This document shows, piece by piece, positions 9,035 to 18,359 of a DNA stretch of 64,000 nucleotides. The DNA is taken from contig OY761615.1 in the NCBI GenBank assembly GCA_963664845.1, forward strand, positions 1,364,001-1,428,000, given 5' to 3'. Both the position numbers and the translations under genes were made by a program. Below the pieces are notes generated by a model. That model was not told the DNA's origin. It ran no database searches and was given only the letters and a program-made list of their open reading frames with translations. The number at the start of each line of letters is the position of its first letter. Within the stretch, counting starts at the first letter, position 1. The DNA is from CAIYTF01 sp963664845 (GTDB taxonomy: Bacteria; Bacteroidota; Ignavibacteria; Ignavibacteriales; Ignavibacteriaceae).

Positions 9035-10519
9035 ATGAATACGGATATCTTTTCAAACTATCTCGGCCCTAAAGCCGAAAATGCAAACTTACTTAAGGAA
9101 TTACTCAACAGAGTCATTGACTCCCAGGCTGAATGGCGCAAAAGTTATCACCCGGAAGATGCCAGCCTGTTCCCTGCCACGCAGGAAATACCAAACCTCC
9201 TTCTCACCGAACTGGATGCGCTGCTAAAAAGAAGCAAAGAAAATGTTCCGTACTTTCATCCGCGATACAGCGCTCAGATGCTTAAGGATCCAACGTTGAC
9301 GGCTGTTGCCGGTTACCTGGCTTTCATGCTTTCCAATCCGAATAACCACGCATATGAAGGCGGCCCGATTACGACGGAGATGGAAATGGAAACAACAGCA
9401 ATGCTCATGCAAATGTGCGGTTACAAAACCGGCTGGGGGCATTTGGCCAGCGGAGGCTCACTGGCAAACACCGAAGCGCTTTGGGCAATACGCGACCACT
9501 ACCAGAACGAGGGAGCCATTTTGTTCTCGTCAGTCTGCCATTATTCCTGGAAACGTATTTGCGCGATATTGCGAATCAACAACTTCAGGGAGGTGCCCGC
9601 TGACGGAAGCTTCCGCATCGATTTGGATTATGTTCAAGATATTGCACGGAAGGAAAAAATAAAAGCTGTCATTGCCAATGTCGGCTCCACCGGAACCGGT
9701 AGCATCGATGATATTGAATCATTGGTTATGTTGAAAGAACGATACGGTTTCCACCTGCACATCGATGCTGCTTATGGCGGCTTTTTCCGCAGCACCATTC
9801 TTGATGATAACGGGAAAGTACTTCCCCGCCCGCAAACACCGGTGACCAGTGACTATACCTACCGGCAGCTCATCGCAATAGAACAAAGCGATTCCATAAC
9901 CATCGATCCGCACAAACAGGGCTTGATCTCCTATGGCGCCGGCGCGGTATTATATAAAGATGAGGCATTGCGCAACGTTGTATTGAATTCCGCTCCTTAC
10001 ACATACCACATGACTGACAAGCCAAACATTGGTATGTGGAGCTTTGAAGGTTCACGCCCCGGCGCAATGGCAGCAGCCTGCTACCTTACCTATAAAGTAT
10101 ATCCTCTCAATATAAACGGCGTAGGGAAAATTCTTTCGTACTCGTTTGCCGCCGCAGAAAAAATGTATGAGTTGCTGTCTGAAAATAAATTGTTTAAGCC
10201 GTTATATAAACCCGATTTGGACATTGTCTGTTTCTATCCGGTTGCTTCCCCAAATGATATCTCCACACTAAATGAGCAATCGCTGAAAATGTATCATCAG
10301 TTTTCTCTGGAGGCAAGCAAGCCGGAATTCATACTCTCCAAATTCGTTATGCCGCCGGAGTTAACCAAGCGCGCGTTACCGGGTTTTGGCAACGTCAATA
10401 ACGAGTCAGCCACGGTTGTCCGGACGGTATTCATGAAACATTGGAATGCGTTGGATGATTTCAGGTATGTTCGGGAATTGCTGAAGAGTTTGGAAACTTT
10501 TGCATCATCAGAAGTGTAG
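9035..10519 (+). CDS. PLP-dependent group II decarboxylase (glutamate/tyrosine type)
   Basis: A 494-residue pyridoxal-phosphate enzyme. The family hallmark DPHKQG places the Schiff-base lysine at Lys294, and SGGSLANTEALWA and HIDAAYGG are the cofactor-binding motifs. The stretch around DPHKQGLISYGAGA is typical of a branch annotated as glutamate or tyrosine decarboxylases. It would release CO2 from an acidic or aromatic amino acid in the cytoplasm, but the substrate cannot be fixed by eye. No amino acid antiporter is adjacent; the APC permease at 31706 is far away. It stands alone, flanked by repeat-rich intergenic DNA. Confidence 0.85.
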   Translation: MNTDIFSNYLGPKAENANLLKELLNRVIDSQAEWRKSYHPEDASLFPATQEIPNLLLTELDALLKRSKENVPYFHPRYSAQMLKDPTLTAVAGYLAFMLSNPNNHAYEGGPITTEMEMETTAMLMQMCGYKTGWGHLASGGSLANTEALWAIRDHYQNEGAILFSSVCHYSWKRICAILRINNFREVPADGSFRIDLDYVQDIARKEKIKAVIANVGSTGTGSIDDIESLVMLKERYGFHLHIDAAYGGFFRSTILDDNGKVLPRPQTPVTSDYTYRQLIAIEQSDSITIDPHKQGLISYGAGAVLYKDEALRNVVLNSAPYTYHMTDKPNIGMWSFEGSRPGAMAAACYLTYKVYPLNINGVGKILSYSFAAAEKMYELLSENKLFKPLYKPDLDIVCFYPVASPNDISTLNEQSLKMYHQFSLEASKPEFILSKFVMPPELTKRALPGFGNVNNESATVVRTVFMKHWNALDDFRYVRELLKSLETFASSEV

Positions 10520-10866
10520 TTCGAAGTTTAGCCGCAGCAGTTTCGAACTCTTTTTGAAATTACAGATGGAAAGTGAATCCGGAACCGAAAAGGAGATACG
10601 CTCATAAGAATTAAGCATGGCATTACGAATTGCGTGTTTCCTGACTACCGTCAGACTGGCCAGAATCCCGATATGGGGCAATCACCGCATATAGGTCTTC
10701 AAACATATTTTTGAGATTGCTTCGTCCGATGCGGATTTGCAATGACTTAAGTCTTAGTCACGCAGCTCCCACAGAATGCCGGAATGAATGAGACCAGACA
10801 ACCTCTTACCTTCATAAAACAAGAGGCTGCCTGATTGGACAACCTCTTGCAAACTATTTTACCTGC
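10520..10866. other. Intergenic region with a possible repeat relic
   Basis: No gene is seen. Around 10712-10744 GAGATTGCTTCG and TTTGCAATGACTT resemble the two halves of a common ATTGC...GCAAT interspersed repeat, here decayed. The right end carries the terminator of the minus-strand gene that follows. Confidence 0.35.
10816..10849 (-). terminator. Rho-independent terminator of the VPS10/BNR gene
   Basis: On the minus strand CAAGAGGTTGTC pairs with GGCAGCCTCTTG (two G-U pairs) around a CAATCA loop, followed by TTTT. It lies just after the stop codon at 10867. Confidence 0.75.
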
Positions 10867-13800
10867 TTATTTGACTATATTCAGTTCCGGCAATCTTCCC
10901 GGTGTATACGGTGCCTGGTATGTTTCCAATTGCTTTTCCAGAGTTGGGATATCAACTTCCAATGCTTTTTTAATATCATTGTAGACCGGTGGGAATTGCT
11001 CTGCCAGTGTTTCATAGGCTGTCAACTCGTTCTTTGTAATTCCGGAAGTTGCAGTCCAATGTGTATAGATCATTGATTCCATACGGTCTTTAAGGCTTAC
11101 CGGCGCGGGATCATTTTCTTCGGCACTGGGGCGGCTGGAACGCGGCCGGAACTTCAGTGAGATGTCATCAAGCTTTTTGGCCAGACTGTCAGCAGCCGCA
11201 AGAAGCGCGAACGGCACACGTGGCGTTTGCAATGCTGCCTGTTTTATGCTTTCCATTCTTGATACAAGCGAAGTGAGAACCTGCTCTGCACCGGTGATCG
11301 TTCTTGCAAGTTCTGCAGCTTTGGCCTGGAAGGCCACCAATTCTTTCCTGTCAGCAATTGGCAAAGTTGTATTGCGGACGACAACCGCGTTAAACTCAAC
11401 AGGTCCGGCAATGTCTTTTATACCATCACGGGTTACCAGTGAGAGCGTAGCCTTATAACGTCCGGGCATAGCCATCATTCCCGAACTGAACTTTGCGGTA
11501 GGATTAAATTTGTCTTTCACTTCAACAGGGACAAACGAAGAATAGGACAAATCCCAATTGGCACGAGAGACACCTTCTGTTGCCGGCCGGGTAAGCTTTT
11601 TGACAGTGTTCCCGCTTTGATCTGTAATAGTTACTATCACATAAGGCGTAAGTTCTCTTTCTTCGGCAATCAAATCCGCATTTGTCGGCTGCGGAATTTT
11701 ATCGCCATTTTTAAATAGTTCTTTCTCCTTTTCGTGCCTGATATCCTTCAGTGTTTTTGGCGCTTCTTTCAGATACCAGGTTATTTCCGCTCCGAATTCG
11801 GGATTAGGCGCCGTAAAATGGGATGATCCCTGAACAGTGTTTCTGTCGCCCTGCATATACATTAATGCGTCTTTTACCGGGAAAATATATGCCTCTTTGT
11901 CCTTTAACGATTTATCTTTTGCAAGATCTCTCAATGCGGAATAATTGTCAAGAATATAGAAGCCTCTGCCAAAGGTAGCAATAACCAAGTCGTTTTCGCG
12001 TTTCTGAATTGCAATGTCCTTAACACATACATCAGGCAAACCGCTTTTAAGCGCTGACCAATGTTCGCCGCCGTCTGTTGAAGCATAAATACCAAACTCG
12101 GTCCCTGCAAAAAGCAGATCGGGATTAACAAAATCCTGCTCAATGGAGTGAACGGTTGCCCGGTAAGGAAGATTGCCTGCAATCGATTTCCATGACTTGC
12201 CCTTATCCTTGCTCTTCAACAGGTAAGGAGTGAAATCGTCGCGCAAAATATTGTCAAAACTCGCAAATACAATATTCTCGTCAAACTTTGAAGCGAGCAC
12301 ATCACTAACGTAGGTGTTCTCCGGAACTCCCGGGAAACTTGCCGTTTTTCTCCAGTTCCTGGCATCCTCTGATACCTGAATCAAACCATCATCCGTACCT
12401 GCGTATAGCAAATTCTCTTTCATCGGAGATTCACACAAGGAGATTATCTCTCCATAAAGTGAAGTTGACCGGTCTTTTGCAACGGCATCCGCGCTCCAGT
12501 ATTTATCCATTACCTTAAAGGAGTTCCTGTCAATCTGCGCCGTCAGGTCCTCACTGATCACCTCCCAGGAGTCGCCACGGTCATCGCTTCTGAACACTTT
12601 GTTTGCCGCAGTGTAGAGACGCGTGTTTTTATGCGGGCTAATGATGAGCGGTGTATTCCAGTTCCATTTGTAAGTTAGCTCACCCTTACGCGGCTCCGGG
12701 CGGATGCCTACTGCCTCGGTGCTCTTTTTGTCATATCGCACCATACCGCCATATTGCGATTCTGCATAAACAATATTCGGATCAACAGGATCAATCGCTC
12801 CCCAGAATCCGTCACCCCCATTGGTAATGAACCAGTCACTGTTAACAATACCATCACTGTATATTGTTCTTGACGGACCACCAATGCTGTTGTTATCCTG
12901 TGTTCCGCCATAAACGTTATAAAACGGGAATTCATTATCAACGGCAACACGATAGAACTGTGTAATCGGCAGGTTGGCTTTAAAATTCCACGTGTCACAT
13001 GCGTCAAAGGTTTCATACATTCCGCCATCACCGCCAATGAACAGGTGCTTTGTATTATCTGGATCGATCCAAATGGCGTGGTCGTCCACATGCCGGTTCC
13101 GGTTGCCCATTGGTTTCCATGTTTTACCTGCGTCAATGGAAACCTGTGAAAACGTCTCTGCTGAATAAATTTTATTTACATCCTTCGGATCACAATAGAT
13201 CTCGTTATAGTATTGCCCGGCTTCGGTGTGGTCGCTCATTCTGTCCCAGGTGGCGCCCCGATCGGTTGAACGGAAGAAACCTCCCTTTTTATCGGCAGCT
13301 TCCATAATAATATATACTATATCCGGGTTAACAGGAGATACCGCTATTCCGGTGCCGCCAATGTCAACTGTCGGCAGTCCGGTCATGCTTTTCTCCCATG
13401 TTTCGCCGCCATCGGTTGATTTGTACACTGCAGATTCAGGCCCGCCGCCAATTTTGGTGAATACATGTCTGCGCCGCTGTTCGGAAGTAGCATACATGAT
13501 ATCGGGATTGCGGGGGTCATAGGCCAGATTATTTACACCGGTGTTTTCGCTTATATGCAAAACCTTCTTCCAGGTTTTTCCCGCGTCAATTGTTTTATAC
13601 AATCCCCTGTCGCCGCCGGGACCCCACACCGAGCCTTCGGCTGCAACAAAAACGATGTTACTGTTCCTCGGGTCTATAATTATTTTCCCGATCTGCCTGG
13701 ATTCCTTCAGACCCATTTCCTTCCACGATTTGCCGCCGTCGGATGTTTTGTACACGCCGTTTCCATAGCCAAGCGCGCGCTGATGATTGTTTTCTCCCGT

Positions 13801-14148
13801 CCCGGCCCAAACCACAAACGGGTTGTTCGGATCAATTGCAAGGCAGCTCATGGAATAGGCACCATAATTGTCGAACACCGGCTGAAAGGTTGTGCCCGCA
13901 TTTGTTGTTTTCCAGATGTGTCCACTGGCAACTGCCACATAGTATTCACTCTTGTTTGAAGGATTAACCGCGAAGTCTGCTATTCTGCCGGAAGTAACAG
14001 CCGGACCAATACTGCGCCACTTCAGGGCACCGGTTATACTACCTGAAAGAGTGTCTTTGTTCTCTGATTTGGCTTCTGATTTCTTTTGCGGATGGATTGA
14101 ACCGCAGACAATAATGACGACAAGAAAAAGTCTTAAGAAACTTCGCAT
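10867..14148 (-). CDS. Secreted VPS10/sortilin-type BNR-repeat protein
   Basis: A 1093-residue protein with an N-terminal signal peptide (MRSFLRLFLVVIIVCGS). It is filled with BNR/Asp-box repeats of the form SxDxGxTW: TTNAGTTF, TSDGGKSW, TIDAGKTW, STDGGETW, STDRGATW, SIDAGKTW, SKDKGKSW and STDGGEHW. These build one or two beta-propellers as in VPS10/sortilin and exo-sialidase folds. The last 350 residues (FTAPNPEFGAEITWYLKE onward) form a separate beta domain and a helical tail. Bacterial homologues are often called glycosyl hydrolase, but no catalytic set is evident. Function is unknown; it is probably periplasmic or surface exposed. It has no T9SS tail. Confidence 0.85.
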   Translation of the reverse strand: MRSFLRLFLVVIIVCGSIHPQKKSEAKSENKDTLSGSITGALKWRSIGPAVTSGRIADFAVNPSNKSEYYVAVASGHIWKTTNAGTTFQPVFDNYGAYSMSCLAIDPNNPFVVWAGTGENNHQRALGYGNGVYKTSDGGKSWKEMGLKESRQIGKIIIDPRNSNIVFVAAEGSVWGPGGDRGLYKTIDAGKTWKKVLHISENTGVNNLAYDPRNPDIMYATSEQRRRHVFTKIGGGPESAVYKSTDGGETWEKSMTGLPTVDIGGTGIAVSPVNPDIVYIIMEAADKKGGFFRSTDRGATWDRMSDHTEAGQYYNEIYCDPKDVNKIYSAETFSQVSIDAGKTWKPMGNRNRHVDDHAIWIDPDNTKHLFIGGDGGMYETFDACDTWNFKANLPITQFYRVAVDNEFPFYNVYGGTQDNNSIGGPSRTIYSDGIVNSDWFITNGGDGFWGAIDPVDPNIVYAESQYGGMVRYDKKSTEAVGIRPEPRKGELTYKWNWNTPLIISPHKNTRLYTAANKVFRSDDRGDSWEVISEDLTAQIDRNSFKVMDKYWSADAVAKDRSTSLYGEIISLCESPMKENLLYAGTDDGLIQVSEDARNWRKTASFPGVPENTYVSDVLASKFDENIVFASFDNILRDDFTPYLLKSKDKGKSWKSIAGNLPYRATVHSIEQDFVNPDLLFAGTEFGIYASTDGGEHWSALKSGLPDVCVKDIAIQKRENDLVIATFGRGFYILDNYSALRDLAKDKSLKDKEAYIFPVKDALMYMQGDRNTVQGSSHFTAPNPEFGAEITWYLKEAPKTLKDIRHEKEKELFKNGDKIPQPTNADLIAEERELTPYVIVTITDQSGNTVKKLTRPATEGVSRANWDLSYSSFVPVEVKDKFNPTAKFSSGMMAMPGRYKATLSLVTRDGIKDIAGPVEFNAVVVRNTTLPIADRKELVAFQAKAAELARTITGAEQVLTSLVSRMESIKQAALQTPRVPFALLAAADSLAKKLDDISLKFRPRSSRPSAEENDPAPVSLKDRMESMIYTHWTATSGITKNELTAYETLAEQFPPVYNDIKKALEVDIPTLEKQLETYQAPYTPGRLPELNIVK

Positions 14149-14241
14149 AGCTGATACTCTGGGTTTGTGGAACTTTAATTAGTCAGGGTGGCAATATAGG
14201 AGATTTTTTATTTAATGGAGAGACCGTTCATGTAAAAGTTG

Positions 14242-15003
14242 TCAGGTAGGAAACGTCTGCCTCATAACATTTGCATACCGGTAACTGAAGTCGAAAGAGT
14301 CTTGAATGCCCTTGAGCGAAACAGTGTAGGTGCGGCCGTTTGCCTGGGATATTTTATCAATATAATCAAGATTTATTATGGTTGCACGGTGAATACGCAG
14401 GAATGATTTTGCAGGAAGCACCTTCACCCAATTGCGCATCGATTTCCTCACCAATATCTCAAGGTTTTCGGAAGTTTTTATCTTGCTGTATTCTTTCAGC
14501 GCGGTAATGCACACGATGTCCGAAAACTTAACCAGCTTAAGCCTGGTCCCGAGTTTAACTAATATATGATCGGTTTGTGCTGTCGGATTGGTTGGTTCTT
14601 CAAAAGTGTTGAGCTGCTCACTCAGGTTTTGTTTCATCTTACTGATTTTGCCCAGACAAGTCACTATTGTTTTGTGCAACGACTGTTGGATATACTGTTC
14701 AAGCAGGTAGTCTTCAACGCCAAGCTCCATCAATATGCGATGGTCATTAAAAGAAGGTGTTGCCGGGATTATAATGAGAGGAATAAAGGCGGTAATCTCG
14801 CTTTTAAGAAGCTGCCTCAGGAAAGCCATATCATTCACTCCACTGAAGTGGAATAGGATCAGCTCAGGTGCATAGCGGATTGCAATTTCAACCCCATCTT
14901 TTTTGTCATGGGAATAATGAATTGCATACTGCGTGGAATCCAAAACATCTTCGACGATCTTCAGATTATCCTGTTTATCTTCTATTATGAGAACCTTAAT
15001 CAA
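14242..15003 (-). CDS. LytTR-family regulator with a degenerate receiver domain
   Basis: A 253-residue protein. Residues 1-115 have a receiver fold (MIKVLIIEDK, GVEDYLLEQY) but the key residues are changed: the phospho-acceptor position reads LILFHFS, giving His52 for Asp; the Thr/Ser position is Pro80; and the conserved Lys before Pro is Glu102. Residues about 145-250 are a LytTR DNA-binding domain (FLRIHRATIINLDYIDKI). It is probably not switched by phosphorylation. It is divergent from the ammonium transporter, with palindromic sites between them, so it may control that gene or itself. No histidine kinase is adjacent. Confidence 0.85.
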   Translation of the reverse strand: MIKVLIIEDKQDNLKIVEDVLDSTQYAIHYSHDKKDGVEIAIRYAPELILFHFSGVNDMAFLRQLLKSEITAFIPLIIIPATPSFNDHRILMELGVEDYLLEQYIQQSLHKTIVTCLGKISKMKQNLSEQLNTFEEPTNPTAQTDHILVKLGTRLKLVKFSDIVCITALKEYSKIKTSENLEILVRKSMRNWVKVLPAKSFLRIHRATIINLDYIDKISQANGRTYTVSLKGIQDSFDFSYRYANVMRQTFPT

Positions 15004-15101
15004 ACTGCATCACGCCTGATATTGAGAAATCTCGCGACTTTATTTTTAGTCATGGTAAAAATACGCGCATTACGGAATATTACAAACCCGTTCATGACAA
15101 A

Positions 15102-15164
15102 TTTGCAACGCTTGTTGCAAAGGTCTGTGTTATAACTGCTATTTCCCGGAAATTTGTTGCAAAG
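15102..15164. promoter_or_regulatory. Palindrome and direct repeat between regulator and transporter
   Basis: TTTGCAA and TTGCAAA form a perfect 7-base inverted repeat with a 6-base spacer at 15102-15121. The 11-mer TTGTTGCAAAG occurs at 15112-15122 and again at 15154-15164, a 42-base shift or about four helix turns. LytTR proteins usually bind spaced direct repeats, so this is a candidate operator for the LytTR regulator. Binding is inferred. Confidence 0.5.
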
Positions 15165-15190
15165 ATTTATTTTAACTTCATGAGGTTTTT

Positions 15191-16411
15191 ATGTTAAATA
15201 CCGGTAGTACCGCCTTTATGCTTGTTGCGGCAAGTCTGGTTATGTTGATGACTCCGGGACTTGCGTTCTTTTATGGCGGTCTCGTGGGACGCAAAAATGT
15301 CCTGGCAATAATGATACAAAGCTTTGTTTCCTTATGCTGGACAACCGTTATCTGGTTTGCTTTTGGTTATTCGTTATGTTTCAGCGGAGGCGAGGGTGGT
15401 TTGATAGGAAACTTAAATATGATGTTTATGAATGGGGTCACTCTGAACACCATGTTTGCAGGGAACAATGAAATTCCCTTGTTTGTATTCGCAGCTTACC
15501 AAATGATGTTTGCCATCATAACTCCTGCTCTCATCTCAGGTGCTTTTGCCAACCGGGTGCGTTTCCCTGCCTATATGCTCTTTCTTACGTTTTGGCTGGT
15601 TTTTGTTTATTTCCCGCTTGTTCATATGGTCTGGGGTGGCGGCTTGTTGGCCAAATGGGGCGTGCTTGATTTCGCAGGAGGAATCGTTGTGCATGCAAGC
15701 GCAGGTATGGCAGCACTCGCATCAGTTCTGTACGTCGGGAAAAGAAAGGTTATTGAACGCGGACCTCACAGCATTCCTTTGGTTGCTTTGGGCACCGGGC
15801 TTCTTTGGTTCGGCTGGTACGGCTTCAATGCAGGATCAGAATGCAAGGTTGATGCAATCACCGGTCAGGCTTTTATCAATACCGATATTGCGGCCTCCTT
15901 TGCCGGGATCACCTGGCTTTTCCTGGCATGGATGCTCGAGAAAAAACCAAAATTAATTGGTCTATTGACCGGATCGGTTGCGGGTCTTGCAACAATCACT
16001 CCAGCGGCCGGATATGTAACCCTTGGTACTGCGATTATAATTGGGATTGCTGCAGGCGTCATTTGCTATTTCGCGGTTGCCCTGAAGAATAAATTAAAAT
16101 GGGACGATGCATTGGATGTTTGGGGTGTTCACGGTGTCGGCGGTTCAATCGGCGTGATCATGCTGGGGTTGTTTGCCACAAAAGCTGTGAATCCGTCCGT
16201 CATCACCGAGGGCTGGCTCGTCGGAGGATCATCAGGCTTTTTTGTAACACAGATGATAGCCATGATTCTGGTATGTACGTATTGCTTTTTCTTCACCTAT
16301 GCAATGTTATACATAATTAATCTGATCACCCCGGTGAAAGTGACAAAGGAAGAAGAAGAAACAGGTCTCGATAACTCACTGCACGGTGAGATTGCCTACG
16401 AGGAAGATTGA
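15191..16411 (+). CDS. amtB: Ammonium transporter Amt family
   Basis: A 406-residue membrane protein with about 11 transmembrane helices and the Amt signature, starting with AASLVMLMTPGLAFFYGGLV. The paired pore histidines are His168 (VVHASAGMAAL) and His314 (WGVHGVGGSIGVIMLGLFA). It conducts ammonium/ammonia across the inner membrane. GAGG lies about 6 bases before the ATG. There is no glnB/glnK gene next to it, unlike the usual amtB-glnK pair. Instead a LytTR regulator is divergent from it. Confidence 0.95.
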   Translation: MLNTGSTAFMLVAASLVMLMTPGLAFFYGGLVGRKNVLAIMIQSFVSLCWTTVIWFAFGYSLCFSGGEGGLIGNLNMMFMNGVTLNTMFAGNNEIPLFVFAAYQMMFAIITPALISGAFANRVRFPAYMLFLTFWLVFVYFPLVHMVWGGGLLAKWGVLDFAGGIVVHASAGMAALASVLYVGKRKVIERGPHSIPLVALGTGLLWFGWYGFNAGSECKVDAITGQAFINTDIAASFAGITWLFLAWMLEKKPKLIGLLTGSVAGLATITPAAGYVTLGTAIIIGIAAGVICYFAVALKNKLKWDDALDVWGVHGVGGSIGVIMLGLFATKAVNPSVITEGWLVGGSSGFFVTQMIAMILVCTYCFFFTYAMLYIINLITPVKVTKEEEETGLDNSLHGEIAYEED

Positions 16412-16448
16412 TCATTTGGTGCTTTGTGTTTCTTAACCCACGAATTCG

Positions 16449-16474
16449 GGCTGCCTTAATTGGCAGCCTTTTTT
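16449..16474 (+). terminator. Rho-independent terminator of the ammonium transporter
   Basis: Perfect stem GGCTGCC / GGCAGCC with loop TTAATT, then six T residues, 37 bases after the stop codon. Confidence 0.92.
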
Positions 16475-16615
16475 GTATACAATAACCGACGCAATTAATT
16501 AGTCATATGTAACTGGCAGACTGTATGCGAGGTGCTTCCGGTCTTATGTATGCCTGAAGTGATTTCAGCCTCAGCAATTCCGCAATGCCGTGCGCCTGAT
16601 TGTCACGGCACCCGT

Positions 16616-17149
16616 TCAACTGCTGGTCGATGCGCCCCAAATATGCAGATCAAAGTCTTTTAAAAGCTCCTGTGTTTCTTCAACCTGCGTTTCATTCACG
16701 AAGAATTTTGCCGGTTCAAGAAGGGGCCGAACACTCAGAAAATTTTCTCCCGCTACGTAATAATCAATTTCCGCATCCTCAAGCACCGATTTAAGAACTG
16801 CAATATCTCCCTGGTTTAAGGATGATAAAAGCAAAACATAATTTTCCTTTTTGCTGACCCGGGGTGGATCGACGGTAACATCGATAAACGCTTCACATTC
16901 CGGACAATGGAACTTTCCTTTCGCCCTCTCATCATCCGACAGATCCAAATCAACATTGCAATTCGGACACTGATATTCAGCAGTATACTCCCGAACACCT
17001 GATTCAGCCGTCAGTAATTTCTGGCACTCAGGTTTTTTACAATAATAAAACTCTGATCCCTCGTCCAGACATGATTCGCAAAAATAATCCCCGCAGCCAT
17101 GGCAAAGGGATGTCGCTTCTTTATTCGGATGATTTATACAATTATTCAT
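16616..17149 (-). CDS. B-box zinc finger / DUF2007 protein
   Basis: A 177-residue cytoplasmic protein from the ATG at 17149 (MNNCINHPNK); a further in-frame ATG lies 6 codons upstream, but AAAGG sits better for the inner start. The N-terminus has a B-box-like zinc finger (CINHPNKEATSLCHGCGDYFC then CLDEGSEFYYC). A zinc ribbon follows (CPNCNVDLD ... CPECEAF). The last 70 residues match the DUF2007 'putative signal transducing protein' domain (LNQGDIAVLKSVLEDAEIDYYV). The function is unknown. It lies shortly after a lipoprotein gene on the same strand, so they are probably co-transcribed. Confidence 0.8.
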   Translation of the reverse strand: MNNCINHPNKEATSLCHGCGDYFCESCLDEGSEFYYCKKPECQKLLTAESGVREYTAEYQCPNCNVDLDLSDDERAKGKFHCPECEAFIDVTVDPPRVSKKENYVLLLSSLNQGDIAVLKSVLEDAEIDYYVAGENFLSVRPLLEPAKFFVNETQVEETQELLKDFDLHIWGASTSS

Positions 17150-17173
17150 TTCATGCCTTTGTTGCATATGAAA

Positions 17174-17866
17174 TTATGAACGAGCCGCCAATGTAAATGC
17201 TCCGGCCAGCTTTTCTAACTCCTGAATAATTTCAGGCGCCTTTGTACTAATACTGTTGAGGTTGATAAGGGCACGCGATATCTCATAAGTGGCTGTTGTT
17301 TTTTTGGCTGAAGGTAAAAGCTCAATATCCTCACTCAACCGGGTGCCGGTAAAGGTTAACTGTGGAATACTCATAATCGCCTTTTTTAGTGAAATGAGCA
17401 GCCGGTCAAGGTTTTCCACAGTTGTTGCATATTGTTGTTTGTCAGAAACGGAAGAGCCGGCAGCACCAACCAAACGCGCAGCCACAGCAAAAAGCTCATC
17501 ATCGCTCCATTGTCCCATCGGTTTATTCCCAACAATTTTGGAAACACGTGCGCTGTTGTCACCCGAAACCAACGCACCCGCAACGGATGTCCGTAAAAGT
17601 ATTTTGCTGCTTCTCGCATATGATTCGCTCAACTGGCACAAACAATTAAGCTTTGCAACTGTTTTTATGTAGCCGTCATATTGAGGTTCATTTATCTGAG
17701 AATAGACCACTTCCCCGAGCATATTCTCTTTATCCAAAGCGCCAAATGATGGATTAATATCACCGGCTGAAAGAGTGTACTTGTCTGCAGAACCCAACAT
17801 GGAACAGGCAGCAAAAAACAAAGAAAGAACCAGAACAAAAAGCACATATTTCCAGGATGAACGCAT
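17174..17866 (-). CDS. Putative lipoprotein of unknown function
   Basis: A 230-residue protein. The signal peptide ends in a lipobox (LFFAAC, Cys21), with Ser at +2, which would favour an outer-membrane location by the E. coli rule. The mature part is mostly helical (residues about 60-110 and 150-225), with a CLC motif near residue 75. No family is recognised. It precedes the zinc-ribbon/DUF2007 gene. Confidence 0.7.
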   Translation of the reverse strand: MRSSWKYVLFVLVLSLFFAACSMLGSADKYTLSAGDINPSFGALDKENMLGEVVYSQINEPQYDGYIKTVAKLNCLCQLSESYARSSKILLRTSVAGALVSGDNSARVSKIVGNKPMGQWSDDELFAVAARLVGAAGSSVSDKQQYATTVENLDRLLISLKKAIMSIPQLTFTGTRLSEDIELLPSAKKTTATYEISRALINLNSISTKAPEIIQELEKLAGAFTLAARS

Positions 17867-18359
17867 AAGCTATTCTCCATTGGTCAGGTGTTTTTAAAGG
17901 TGTGAAGGTCAATTACTCTGCTATACAACTAAATATAGCTTTAAGCACGAGTACAAATGCAAATAACGTGCCGGGTACAGTAACCTTCATTTTTAAGTCA
18001 ATTCCCCAATATGAGCTAAACAATTCTTCCAGTTGACATCATTATTCCCACTTAAGGGAATCACTTAACATTCATCAATTAATTTACTATTTTTTTATCC
18101 TGGTCTTTTTCTCGCATCTTCTTCTTAACGTCATGCCCGGCTAAGCAGGGCGAAAATGCCTTCCCCACAAGTTTCTTAATATGAGAGTTATTCTTCACTC
18201 CTCCGAAGCTTGTGAAAAATGATCACCTCCGTTACCATGACTATATCAAATGCCCGCATTTTCATGGATATTTGTGTTTTCCTCAAAAATTATTGAATAA
18301 TTTGCTAATTTTGTACGATGTAATTACTTCACCATTTATTATTTCCATACAGAGATTGC
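17867..18359. other. Intergenic region between divergent genes
   Basis: No gene is seen. It must hold promoters for the lipoprotein (minus) and the CLC gene (plus). TAATTTTG near 18305, about 50 bases before the CLC start, fits the Bacteroidota -7 consensus TAnnTTTG, but no matching -33 TTTG is found at the proper distance. Confidence 0.35.

Noticed and set aside
15091..15107. Possible sigma-54 site TGACAAATTTGCA upstream of the ammonium transporter
   Set aside because: The -12 part fits but the -24 GG is missing at the required 10-base spacing.
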